A stretch of DNA of 64,000 nucleotides from Hyaloperonospora brassicae. Taxonomy: Eukaryota > Oomycota > Peronosporomycetes > Peronosporales > Peronosporaceae. A model generated the notes under the pieces. The model saw nothing but the letters and a program-made list of their open reading frames with translations. It did no database searches and was not told where the DNA came from. The position numbers were made by a program, and so were the translations under genes. The stretch spans positions 62,001-126,000 of the forward strand of contig CANTFL010000498.1 in NCBI GenBank assembly GCA_947650285.1. Reading direction: 5' to 3'. Shown in pieces: positions 10,618 through 23,000 of this stretch (within the stretch, counting starts at the first letter, position 1; the number at the start of each line of letters is the position of its first letter).

Positions 10618-11010
10618 TGTAACGGGGCACACCCTTGCGTAAACTTAACGCAAGGGTTTCGGTGCCCCGACAGACGTACACGAGGCAAACGAGGAAGCGT
10701 AGATAAGGAGAAAGTAAATCTGTTGTATTAATATTATTAACTCTTTTTGCTACTGTCTCTCTGTTTGACTTAACTTAATTATTCTAATTTAACTGAGTGT
10801 ATGGTGACGTCTCGTCACCACTCATTGCGCGCGTCTTGCGGCGATTGGTGGGTTGATATCATCAAGATATCAACCAATGAACAGACTCTTTGGTCTACCC
10901 TTCAACATCACCACTATTAATGATATTGTTAAAAGAACATTCAACATATTATTCTTTATTGTCATTATCTCTAGAATGACAATTTCAATGTAATGGGCTG
11001 TCCCGTTACA
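10618..11010 (-). repeat. 5' LTR of the gypsy element
   Basis: 393 bp, starting TGTAACGGGG and ending CCCGTTACA (11002-11010), the perfect inverted termini of the family. It aligns end to end with 3057-3447, with about 28 differences by eye. It should hold the promoter for the minus-strand transcript. Confidence 0.92.
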
Positions 11011-11015
11011 TAGCT
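11011..11015. repeat. Target site duplication TAGCT (right copy)
   Basis: Follows the terminal CA of the LTR directly and matches 3052-3056. Confidence 0.9.
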
Positions 11016-13311
11016 ACAAAGTATCATGTTCCTTCTAGAGGAGGACGACAACTAGACTATTTTAGCCCTGCAAGATACGACATAGCGTCCCATAGGTCGG
11101 CACTAAAATAAACCACATCCAGGTGATATCTTTGGATTGCATGTAACATTTCATACCCATGGAGACGACTATGCTCGACGTTATACATTGAAATTAGTAG
11201 TTTAGTGATCTCGATAGCAGATTAATATAAAGGTGCTTTAGTTGTCACAGCGATGGTCGCAACAAATAAGTGTAACAGTGACACGGGATTTTGCGGATAT
11301 AAATCAAGCTGAATGTTATAGATGCGAGATTTACAGACGTGATTCCAGTAGCGCATACAGTCGCAATATTGTAAACAAATATGTCAAATATCCATAATTT
11401 TATATCATCGCGCGATTGATATCGATCATTCCAGGCGAAATCGAATGGTAATTATTAATATTATTTCATATGTCAAAAACATAGAAAACCTCACATAAAG
11501 AAAATTCTTGCCAATTTAAGTCGACAAATTGAACTTCGAGGCGGGGTAGAGGATTTATTGCTGGTAAGATTTAAACCTACCGATTCCGATTCGACTTTTG
11601 TTCTAATATTATTTTCTTTTCTATATATCTACGTACTTTCCTGAGCTTAATTTCTTCTACAAATGACACTCATGTGACCTCATAAGAGAGTGACTGCCAG
11701 CTCATGGCGCAATTTGAAGGATAGCTGATGCAGTAGACGCCAAATAAACGGGTATAGGTACTCTTGGCTCCTTTAATATAAAATACCCGGATTTACAGTT
11801 TATCCCATGAAAATATACTAGTTATTGGGGATGCATCTGCAAAGCCTATAGAGGTACCGTTAATGGACGCTAAATTTTACGTGGATATATATCAGTCCGC
11901 AGTTACAAAGCTATCCACCTCGAAACGATGAACTTTGTGACTACCCGTCGAGCCTGCTTCAGGCTGTAAACAATATTGGCGACAGGCATGATTTCGACCA
12001 CCTAAAGTCTGGTTATTCGAAGATGACGTGTTTGGCGTGCTCAAAGTTTTAACGTATTGAGCGTTCTTTTAATATATTTCCAAGTCTATATAAAGTTTTT
12101 TTCGGCTTCACGAAGGTTTCTCATACCTACGGTAATGGCATTCGGTTTGCAATTTCCTGCACTCTATGGTGGCATGACAGCGTTCTCAATCATCATTATT
12201 CTGGGCAAATTCGATAAAAAATTGCGCCAAGATGGATGGCGCTGTCTATTACACAAGGTGAATCATTCAGTGTATTGTCTACATTAAACTGAGATATTCC
12301 AGGCGCGAGACGTAGCCAATCCGACACTGGAGGAGTAGATTAACTTTAGGTGATACAAAAAGTAGTGCATTATCTGGAATAGAGAAAGATACACGGGAAA
12401 CATATCTCTAACTTTAAAAAGCGACAATGCATGTACACAATTTTCAACACACAATAATGGCTGCGATAATCTTCGACATGATGCTCGAATAATAATTCAG
12501 GATAGCATCAATAAATGCGAAATCATAAATTGAAGTAGAATACACATATATATGAAAAGAGAAATTATAAGCGCAAAGACGCGTACACTATTGGCAAAAT
12601 CAACCATTTTTGGTCAAACATCCACAAGAAGTAGCGCACAACACTACCGCATCGGAAAACTAGCTTGATACTGCAAAGGAGCTACATGATCAATATAGCT
12701 ATGCCTGAATCGCTTTCCGCCGGTATTATCTTGCCGCCAAATCGCCATTATGACATGAATTATTGTATTCTACCAAGAAACTTTATTCTGGTATCAGTTG
12801 AAAATAAATCTGTGTGGCACAAGTATTGTGGTTGCGGTTTAAGCCAGTAGGTAAAATAATCGCAGAACACGTTACTTTCTTTGTCGGAATTCGCAATTCT
12901 TTTAAGCTTCTATAAGCCTTAAGGGATTAATTGATACTTACGATTATCTTTCTCCAATTAGCGGGGTGAAGATGGAGATCAATTGGACACTAGCATCCGT
13001 CATTGCTCAAATGAAGCGCGATATTTACCACGCACATAAGTTGGAGGCCAAAAATGTTATCTTCATCACAAGATAAAGAAGCGACGGTTTTGATAGATTG
13101 ACATTTTCAGTATTATAGGCCTAAAAGCTACAAGATAACTAGGTATTTCCAATATCGTAGGGGAGCCGTTAATCTCCTCTCGATTCCAACTAGCTGACAA
13201 ACCCGGCCCGTGGCTTGCAGAGGGGCTCGAGTCTAATGTAGTGAAATGGAGAATGAATATATTGAGGAGGAGTGTTAAACTTGGTAGGCTAGTCTGGTGT
13301 CATCATATCCA
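11016..13311. other. AT-rich gene-poor DNA
   Basis: No open frame here has a recognisable domain; the longest open stretch (12057-12287, plus) lacks an ATG near its start. Codon-like structure is absent. Confidence 0.5.
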
Positions 13312-13365
13312 GTCTGGCGCAATCTTCTTTCGTCTGGCGCAATCTTCTTTCGTCTGGCGCAATCC
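13312..13365. repeat. Short tandem repeat, 20-bp unit
   Basis: Two perfect head-to-tail copies of GTCTGGCGCAATCTTCTTTC (13312-13331 and 13332-13351), then a third partial copy (GTCTGGCGCAATC). A variant GTCTGG also occurs just upstream (about 13292). There are no spacers, so it is not a CRISPR-like array. Confidence 0.9.
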
Positions 13366-14153
13366 AAGGATGGTCTCGCAGGTCATATCGATAGACAACC
13401 CATGTCATAGCACAACATGATCGACTCAATCAAATGAATGCATTAAATCCACATACATTTTTAGCTGACTTCAAACTCTTTGTTGAACGTATTTATCCTG
13501 TTCGCTCGGTTGGGCTCCCCAGTGCATATTGTTCAGGGTCTAGTATGCGAAGCTCGTGTAGTTTGAGCTGTAGAGGCTACGTAGGCGAGCGATATCGCAC
13601 TTAGTTCTGAAGCTGCCTCCTTTGTAGCAGGGATCTGTTCTCACAACGTTCTAAAACGGTACGCGCAATAGTGAGTGGTTAGAACGGTAAAGTTTTATCA
13701 ATGTGAAAGAGTGTTTAATGTCACTTGCCTCACGTGCTCGCGGTCTGTGTGATAGTTAGTTCTGTGTCATTATGAATACATTTGTCAATAGTTTTTGCCG
13801 TTTAAACGTTTATTGCTAAATGAAAACCCGCATCACTGGTGTGCATAAGACATAATGCTTATAACGACAAACGATACCGTTTGGAGCTGGCACATGAAGT
13901 CAATTTGGATACTTCGATAAAGCACGATTATGGTAAAGCGTGATGACGAGGAAAGTGTGGAATAATTACATTTTACGTTGCGAAAGCTGTTACCCATGTT
14001 TCAAAGATGATATAGGAGACTGTACGCTCGTGCAAGCACGATAATAGTGTGAAGATACAAGAGCAGAACGACTCAAGGTGTGAGAATTTTTGTTCTCCCT
14101 AAAGCTTGCAAATTCATTTTACTTTATTTACGGCTTCTTTAGTACAATATATG

Positions 14154-14945
14154 TTAGATCTTCTCCAGTACAATGAGTGATGTGACTTCTAGACTTTCGC
14201 ATTGTCTTGAATAATGACGTACCCTCCTGCAACGTCTACATCCCGATATCATGGGAGAATTTGAGCATGCTTCAATGCTCTCATATTCATACTTATTTTC
14301 ATTCACCGTTGATGTATCAACTTGAATACTCCAAGTCAATATAGATGGTTTCCAACGCACTTGCACAACACCCGGATCAGTTACATCTTTTGCGCCAGCT
14401 GGTGCTTCGGTAACAATGTCCAACAAACGAAATTTATTTGTCAATCAAAAGTTCACTTGAATTATATTCTACCACCGCTTGTATGGCACTAGACATCGTG
14501 AACATATTGTGTTCGTCAAACTTAAACTAATCTTGACGTACACAATATGTGCGTACCTAACGGTTCTTTATCACGTAGACAAAATCATGCACATACGGGT
14601 ATTCCATGGGTTTCTTTTAAACGTCTCGGCAGTCCCATTGTGAAGTATTATTCAGATAAATCATGTACGCTTCCCGCAAAGCTGCGACCGTGACCTTTCC
14701 TCCAACATCATTAAACTTAAGCTTGAGCATCATGTCGGCAACAGCACGCACCCTGGCATATTGCTGTCTTATGCGTGCAATCTATCCATCACATGACATC
14801 TGGATGGTATTTACGGTCATGGGATCGCCAAAGAAGACGTATAATCTATCAAGCACACCGTCAAAAAGTAAAGCGTTGTGCAAACAATGCTACTTTCCTA
14901 CTTGTTGGTGCACATAGCGATTCTATAATGCCACATGGGCGATAT
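14154..14945 (-). pseudogene. Decayed gene with zinc knuckle, possibly gag-like
   Basis: On the minus strand one degraded frame runs from about 14900 to 14560 (LLFDGVLDRLYVFFGDPM, then ADMMLKLKFNDVGGKVTV, then YPYVHDFVYVIKNR), interrupted by three stops. A second open piece (14154-14444) ends with CRRCRRVRHYSRQC, a perfect CX2CX4HX4C knuckle similar to the gag knuckle at 9419-10357. Pieces in a consistent order over 0.8 kb suggest one old gene. A retroelement gag is the simplest reading because of the knuckle; the rest I do not recognise. A cellular knuckle protein is also possible. Confidence 0.4.
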
Positions 14946-17414
14946 ACACGCGAGATTTTGACGTGCGCACATGATAAAGAAAACTTTGCATCATCATCGA
15001 CTAAATTTTAAATTAAATTAACGAATCTATTGTAGAACTGATTTAAAAGTGCTTGAGACCAGTTAAAGCCTTTCACTTACAGCATGGTCTTAATGTATAA
15101 TGCATGGTTTGCTAAAGAATATAGCTACGCTTTCTCTAGAGTCCAGATACTCATGCCGCTATTGTAGAAAACTCCACCAACATATTTCAGTCTCATGGAA
15201 ACTAATTAGATATTAATTGCATTTATAACGCTTACCCTTACTTTGCAGATATTTTTGTCATACATTAACGACATAACGCTACGCAGTTTGCTGTCGTACT
15301 ATTTTTGACATCAATTAGTGCAATCTCCCGGTCTATTATGATGAAGTGCCGATAAATTGTCTCTAGGGAAAAATAAGCCCTTGAGCTGATTCATCGCCCA
15401 ATAGTAGTCCGTCGTTGTGTCGCATCTCATATAACATTAGCGCATGACGCGTGTGGTATTAGTATAGTCGAACAATGCCACAGACACAATGGAGGGGGCC
15501 ATATCAAATCGTTCCATAAGTTGCATAAAGCAACCAAACACTCGCGGTGCTGAACTTGGCGCAAATACCGCGTGCTAATAGATAATCAATTGACAGATGG
15601 GACAACTCGTTTATACCAGTCGTTTGCTAAGCGGGGTAGACCACATCTTTGACTGTCAAATAGGCGATTAGTGATACTATAGGTTAGCGTCTAGACAGCA
15701 GCTTAACTCTGTACAAGCGATGGACGTTATAGACATCTTGGGCTGCCGCATGCAGGTCGTCGTGGTGATGACTCAATGATTAAGAATGCAAATCGATCAA
15801 AAATATGCTCGAGTTAGGGATCATACGCCTGCCTTATCTCTTGGCGTTAGTAATATAAATGGGCTAGCGGATATGATGAGCTTCGTATTTTTAGCTCGAA
15901 CAAACTACAATGATCTTCGAAGTTACTTCTTCAATTCATTTTTTACTTATAATAGCGGTTGGCTTGGCACCTTACTCTGAGGCTAGCAAATATAAGCATG
16001 GAGGAGAGACTTGAATCTCTAATTGCGCCCTATCTTGTGATCATTCAAGATCTTGACCCTCCACGTCTCCTTCGTTTCGATTCCGACCTTACGCGTTTGC
16101 GGACGCGTAATGCGTAGCCTGTCTCGAGTAATAATTTTTAATCGCCACCATTTCCTCTCTAGGTTGACATGTGTATATTCGTGTGAAGGAGCGAAAGCTT
16201 TCATTAGCGTTAGTTGCAGGCGAAGGTGGATTACGTATAATCTAATGGAGGGTGACAAATAATGGAATGACGGATGCAGCTGATAGAACACATTTTTTAG
16301 TATATACATGTATTAGAAATCAACCGTATTGTGAACTGAGAACAAATTAACGATATCATTATCGTGCTTATCGTAATCTTGTTCTCGTAGATCAGTGGAA
16401 ATACTGCTTGCGATTGGACAACATTCAAAACGATCTAAGGCATGTGCAAAATTGCTAATTCCGTGCAGGGGATCAACGAATTTATATATGGCTGAGATCC
16501 ATGTGCCCAAGTATGCATGCTTTAGACAATAATAACAACTGCGTATGTTGCGAATGTGGGAATAAAGTTTACATTGTCACCATAAATCGCTTTTGTAAAA
16601 ATAAGGTCCGAGTGGAGAGAAATGGCGATTCTATATCAGCCACGATCGAAGTTTAACGCGATAAAGGTTTACAGATATTGTGTTTAAAAGTAAATTTGAA
16701 ATGATAGGCAGGACCATATATGTGTCTAGCAACTGTAAGGATCACGAAGGTCCCAAGTATGTTAAAATTTCATTGTTAAATTAATGTTGCTTAAGAAAGC
16801 ATATCTGCATTTCCTAAAGATAAATGTTTCATCGATGTGAACCGTCTTACGTGCACTTAGCTTCATATAACGGAAATATATCTGTAATCATATCAAAGTC
16901 GCTTTAGCGCGTATTATAACAAATTTATCCGTGGCAATTACTCTTTATTTGGAGATGGTCAAATTTGTTGTTCGTGGCGTTGATGATTGTCCTTCTGATG
17001 GAAGACCGAGTGAACGCTGAACAGACTAGAATTACGCGTACGTGATCGAGGAAGCGATTGATACAGCTCTGCCAACAGTCTACCGTGCTCAAAAGTAATC
17101 CCTAATCAAGTTTGATTCAGTTTTAGATCTTCAACCCACTCAATAATTTCTTTTAACGAAATATCCGTTGATTATATGAATGCTGGTAAGTTTAGCATGT
17201 GAATTTGATTCCTGCGTGGCTGGAAACACACCCACTCCAAATAGTAGAACTATAAGCTTTGTTATGGTGCTTCAAATGCCAGCATATAGACAAATTTATG
17301 TCCTGATATATAGGGGCTACAATGCCTCGAAACAGGTCTAAAGACGTAATTAAACTGATCGTATTTCAATCGACCGATTCCGTCAAGCTATTTTAGATGA
17401 TACAGAGAAAAAAA

Positions 17415-17417
<3 letters not shown>
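14946..17417. other. AT-rich gene-poor DNA
   Basis: Only short, overlapping, unsupported frames (for example 16019-16309 minus against 16053-16262 plus). Nothing recognisable. Confidence 0.5.

Positions 17418-17449
<32 letters not shown>
17418..17449. repeat. AT dinucleotide microsatellite
   Basis: An uninterrupted run of 16 AT units within AT-rich DNA. Confidence 0.95.
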
Positions 17450-17451
<2 letters not shown>

Positions 17452-19894
17452 ATGCATACGCGTCTGGGCTGATAAGATATGTATTTTTGAGCATACTTGC
17501 TCAGTGGTATTTTAAATCTGAATTATAAATGGCTAATTTTTGCGCAAAGCCATGAGTATATACTTACAAGATGACTAGGCCGGACATGGCAAGCAGACCG
17601 TATGTCTTTCCATGCAAAAAATATGGCGCAATGCTTTTTAAATGTTCCCTTGAGCAATGTCTGTAAAATAGATGTGCTTCGTGGACACACTTGTCATATC
17701 TTACACACAACAAAGGTTACCGTAAGAGAAACGCCTTGGCGGTAACATGCTCAATCTCCCGCCTCTCTAAGATGTTCATTAGTAATTTGGCTCATAATGA
17801 TCCACTGTATTGGATCGCCCAAAACATTAGTAAATTGCCGAGCAGTAACCGGTTTCCAAGTCAGTATGATCGATATTGCAAAGTCAATTACAGTAAAATG
17901 CCATAATTAAAGATGTTATTTAGATTTTTCGTACTCATCCCGCTTAGAGCATCTTAGTTGCATGTAAGTAGCAGGAAGGGTAATTCGATCGTAAAGAAGA
18001 AGGTGACCTTAAGAGGAGCATAGAGGCCGATCTCTGTTTATATTATCACGATGTAATCTAAAAGCAACCCCCGTTATAAAATACTTTATAACACCTTCAT
18101 TGAATGGCCAAATAATGCCTCTGCTCTTCGTACATATGCGCGAGGATATTGACATAGATCAGTTGTAACTTGCCGCAAGTCGAATTTACGAAATGACGTC
18201 AAGATTATTGTGGAATCATATATTCCTAAATGCCATATACGTACGCTCTAACGACGATCGAGCTTGTGAAATGCTCTACGAAAGGCGTTTACGCATCGCT
18301 ATTCACGGATCAGATGCTTTCGATTCGAATGAAGACCCTATCTTTTTTCGCGGCGACAATAATTTGGAACCAGTGCAATCATAGTTTTGTTGTGGCAGGT
18401 AGATGATGAGTTTGACGTTACCATTTTAACGCTCGATCACATATGTACATTAGCAATTATGATATTAACGAAACCTATCTCCACATGCGATTACTCCTTA
18501 CTTACAACATTCGATGTGACGGTAACATTGCGACACACATTGAGAAACTCGCCTCACAGCTGCGCCGCTTTCTCACGCACCAACACGGACAAGACGATTA
18601 TGGAGGAACATTAATTGAGACCGAGTTACTTGATTAATTATAATACAGCAAAATTCAATGAGCTTCATGATCTCTAAAATCCAAGATAGGTCACTTTTCT
18701 TAGTTTACGTAATCGACATCCCGCTAAATACCTTGTTTGCGTCGAAAAAATCGTTTCCCTGATATATGAGAAGGTTGGACACGAAAGACTTATGCACCGC
18801 TTTTCAATAATATGTTTCGGGCTACATGTACAATACTGAATGTTTTTACTTTGACTTTAGACCCGACACTGGTATAGTGACAATTAATTTTACAAAGTGG
18901 ACAAGTGGATAGGTATGTCGTCCACCTTAGACTGAGAAAACCTCTGTACGCCGTCGAATGTAACTAAGGGACAATAGACGTGTATAAACTGCGGACATTA
19001 TACCGGCAAAGATGTTATTGTCATCGGAAGGCGCAATGTGTTATATGGATGGGTAAGAGATTTAGAGATGCATTCGCGATACTCGCCTAAAGTTGTTTAG
19101 CCGGTTATGCCCATTCAATGGCGCTAATGTTATAATATCAAGGCCAATATTGTGTCATCTAAGAGACACAACCTGTATCAAACTCTGTGTAAAATTTTGA
19201 AAATATTTTTAAAAAACAATACGCATTAAAACTGATTCAAAAAATCTTTTTACATTTCAATTCGTCAAATAACATGACCACGACAAAATAATGCTTATTC
19301 GTTAGCGCTGAATTAAAGACAGTGCAGTGGCGTTTTCGTCGGTCGTTGTAAATTTTGTGGCAGACGCCACGGGTTCGAAAAAAAGTGGAATTGCCAATTG
19401 TGCGCGGAAGTAGGTTTGTGATCTATTGATTTGATGTAAGTTTTTGTGTTTTGATCATAGTATGACAAAGTTCAGTCTTGCGTAACTAGGGTAGACTCTA
19501 ACCGAAATCTAAACGCTCGACATATGTCTGTGCGGTACTTACAAGCTGAGAGTCTACTTCCGTCGGCCGACGTATGCACACACGAAATCAAAAGGAACAA
19601 AACAAATAAACCTTCAGCTAAATGTCCCATTTAAGCAGTAAGAATACAAATCATGACCAACATAACCTACTCAGTTAGCCAATTTTCGGCGTCGAGCCTT
19701 CGTTCGAGTCAAACTAGGATGAGGTTTGACAAATTGTATTAGAAACTAGGAAGTATTGTTGCAAATTTTGATTTGTGAACGCATCAACCTTACCAAGCAA
19801 TCGACAAGATAGAAAAGAGCGTCATTATAATAGGCCAATGGGTCAGCCGAATAACAATTTAGGTCTGACTGAGTCTCTTGGTTTATATTATGAT
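17450..19894. other. AT-rich gene-poor DNA
   Basis: No frame with domain content. Two small overlapping frames at 18387-18637 have no shared pattern of conservation that can be judged here. Confidence 0.5.
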
Positions 19895-19966
19895 ATAGAA
19901 AGGTATGAATTGTTTAATATAGGAAGATACAAAGTATTTAAAATAGGAGGATACGGAATGTTTAAT
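19895..19966 (+). repeat. Three tandem 24-bp repeats
   Basis: Units at 19895-19918, 19919-19942 and 19943-19966. All follow ATA-GRA-RG-TAY and end in TTTAA(A/T). Because the unit is 24 bp, a plus-strand reading frame gives an eight-residue periodicity (IERYELFN, IGRYKVFK, IGGYGMFN), but the frame has no nearby ATG. The last unit runs into the left arm of the hairpin at 19949-20013. Confidence 0.85.
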
Positions 19967-20013
19967 TTACATTATAATTTGGATTTATAATGTAAATTAA
20001 ACATTCCGTATCC
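19949..20013. repeat. Perfect 29-bp inverted repeat with 7-nt loop
   Basis: Left arm 19949-19977 (starts GGATACGGAATG) is exactly complementary to 19985-20013 (ends CATTCCGTATCC), with loop TTTGGAT at 19978-19984. A transcript would form a 29-bp perfect duplex. The left arm contains the third 24-bp repeat; the right arm is its inverted copy. This fits a template-switch duplication or a miniature palindromic element. Confidence 0.95.
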
Positions 20014-23000
20014 GATTTTTGATATGCCTTTGCCTTTTTTGCTAAACGCGGCCAGTTTTACTTTCACGTCGAATGGCCATGCGCCACAAAACACTAAGCT
20101 ATTTCTGTATCTATTATATTGGTAAAAAATTATAAAGAGATAAATTAACACGTGGGTTCCTGTGCTTTTAGAAACGATCTATTCAGCTCAATATACGATT
20201 TACCATAGCCTTATAATGTACAGTGATTTAACCTCTGCAAGGTCAAACATTATAGCTCATACATCGAGCATAACAGTTCGGTACTAAATGGGTAAAAGCT
20301 AATTAATCGTCCAATAAAAGCACTTGGTAGCGGCGACTAGTTAATTATTCAGCACGGTGACGGTTCCGTTAAGTGTAGACTGTCCCTTTCAGTGTCGACG
20401 ACCGCCTTACACCATATCAATCCATTTCTCGCGATCCCGCGAAAGCGTTTTTGTCTACAACAAAAACGCTATAACTCCATGCTTATCGGAAACCAATATG
20501 ATCTAATGGGTAGAACATATATCCGAGTAATCAGTTTACAAAAGTATTCAAAACTTTATTTGTTATGCACATACTCAAGAATGTACAAATTAGTCGTGAG
20601 GGTGGAGGCGACTAAAACATGCGCTCATTTATAATTCAAACCATCTAAACAATTGTACTTATCCAAGGCTCTACATCCAAAGGGCACATGAATGAGGGAT
20701 TGTATATACTGTCCATAGAACAATAAGAGATTCGTATGCGTGGATCAAATCCTGGTGTAAGCTTTTGAGAGTGCCTTGCTGACTTGTACGAGAATGATCA
20801 CCTCAAACGTAGCTACTACATCTAATTGTCCACCATTTACACTGCAATTAATTTCGAGTTTTCTCGCACTGACAAGCATATTTATTGACCCTTTGAACTT
20901 TCCCGGAAGTAATTGCTTTGTAATATCCCTTTTAGAATGAATATTGATTATGCGAAGTGCAACGCTAGTCTCAAGATATTCTAGTGGTAGCCTTGGTCAT
21001 CGTTGTTTTGAAGATTTGATAAAATGAATATACAACATAAACGTGTGGAAGTAACACATGTGTCGTAACACTGTTTTATCTTAATGTATACAATGAAAGT
21101 TTGTCATTTGCCGTTACACGCATAGTAAAACTTTTTCCTATGGCTCATCATTCTTAGCGATGTACATATCTTACCAATTTTATATTTGTTGCGAGGTTAT
21201 TCAGCGAAATTGCGCAAGGACCAAAATTAACTAGTACGTGTTGCGTATATATTTTTTGAAAGCTTTAAGCTGGTATATATCAAGATCAAAAAATATAAGT
21301 AGAAATGTAGTGTAGATTATTATATTATACGATGAACTGTACTGTGAACGTGCATTTTTTGTTTTTACACATATATGGACACAAAGTGTGCTTTTTAAAT
21401 GTTACCACTAAATTCATATCATATATTTCTCTTCATGGAGTAGGTAATGCAACGGTTGTTTGGTGATCATTTTTTGTTTATATTATAAGTTTATCTAGCC
21501 TTAAAAGATCTACGCAATCAACAATGTGGTCACCCTACAAATGTCAAAAAATGATGATTGCCCATAACATTGTTTAATTGCGCACAATCTTACATAGAAA
21601 TACATAAAAATAGATTCGTCATTATTAGCCGTGCGAGAACAATGCAGGCGTGTGGATGTGACCTTGCCTGATTCGCTTTTTTGAAACTGCAGGTTCGTAT
21701 GCAACGAGATTGAGACGAAGTTGTATGGTGCGAGAGCATTAGTGAACACATACTAAAAAATTATAGATATGAATATGGGTGCACAGCCATAGAAAAATTT
21801 ATGCTATCATAAGCTTATGTAGTAATGCTATTTGTAAAGTTGGCTCTGTGCATTTCTCGCCCCATCGATAGTACATGGACGTACTACATCCACCTGAATG
21901 ATGTTAGAAGGTGCAATTAACACCGGCCGCGCAAAACTTTTACTGATTGTAAAGCGCTTTGCATATCGAATTTTATAGGCTGTTTGACCTACAACGACAT
22001 GCATCAACAAACATACAAAGTGGGATTGCTAAAACCAAAAAGAAGCATAAATGTTAAAACGGAACACAAATATGGCATGCATGAAGAAACCAGATCAATA
22101 CATTTAAAACAGAGAAGCCAGTACCTTCTTCGTAATTCTAAAAAGCAACGGTATTTTTTGAACGACGTATATAAGCATATTATTTGATACATGCATAAGC
22201 CACACAAGAAACATCAAAATTAGCATAATCAATTCATTCACGCATCCTGCCTTCATATATTGGCTACTGGCGTTAACTTATAAGTGACAATATTATTATT
22301 GAAGACACCTTACAATTGACTGACCGCATAGTACGTCAGTCAAATTAGAATTAAAAAGAAATTTAAATCACGTTTTTTTAGGAGTTCCTTGACGTTGTAC
22401 TTCAAGCTACATTCATTTGTGGTGTTGGACAAAATATATCATAATTTTAGTTTTGTACTTTCAAAACCATTTAGATGCTTTTGTCAGCCTAAAAATTAGT
22501 AACGACCGGATTTCATGCCTGTAAAAGTAAAACGAGTATATGAACAAGATACACAATACGTACTGTTAGTCAATATTCTACGAAAAATTTTGGCACTAAA
22601 ATTAGCACACTAGTTCATGGTCATCACGTATCGTCCACGATCAAGAGTTCGTTTCGTCTTGATTTGTGTCACGGTAAAATGTCCGATCCAAAAAAGGCAA
22701 ATCTGTTACCTGTTCAAAATCATCTTACCTTCCTCTACTTAGTATTGAATATATATATATCTACTAAGGGGCTATTTTGGGATGCAATAACATTTTGGAA
22801 TACGTAAATGACCTCATCTCGTCGCTTACATAGTCAGAGGTTTCTCGGTTTCTTATGATATCGTCTAGCACATGGCTCAATTATAGACCATAATCAAAAA
22901 TTTTACTCGTCTACTGATCAAATTACTTAAAAATATTAACTTAAGGGAGTGTAGTAAATGTCATGTTTAAGTGCATCCTCTTATGCAGGGTCACCACTTT

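Larger units (their letters stand above)
3057..11010 (-). mobile_element. Ty3/gypsy chromodomain LTR retrotransposon, complete but decayed
   Basis: About 7.95 kb between TAGCT duplications. Order on the minus strand: 5' LTR (10618-11010), primer binding site, gag, protease, reverse transcriptase, RNase H, integrase, chromodomain, polypurine tract, 3' LTR (3057-3447). This is the chromovirus-type Ty3/gypsy order. Every pol domain is recognisable, but the frames are broken by nonsense codons and frameshifts (gag start, protease, RT, integrase, chromodomain), so it cannot be autonomous. The LTRs differ at about 28 positions by eye (about 93 percent identity), so the insertion is not recent. It also carries a large plus-strand ORF (3581-5190) antisense to the pol 3' end, and an extreme density of short inverted repeats throughout. 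Related copies are the solo LTR at 49486 and the partial element at 62694. Confidence 0.95.

Noticed and set aside
13312..13365. CRISPR-like array
   Set aside because: Units are directly adjacent without spacers, and the genome is eukaryotic.
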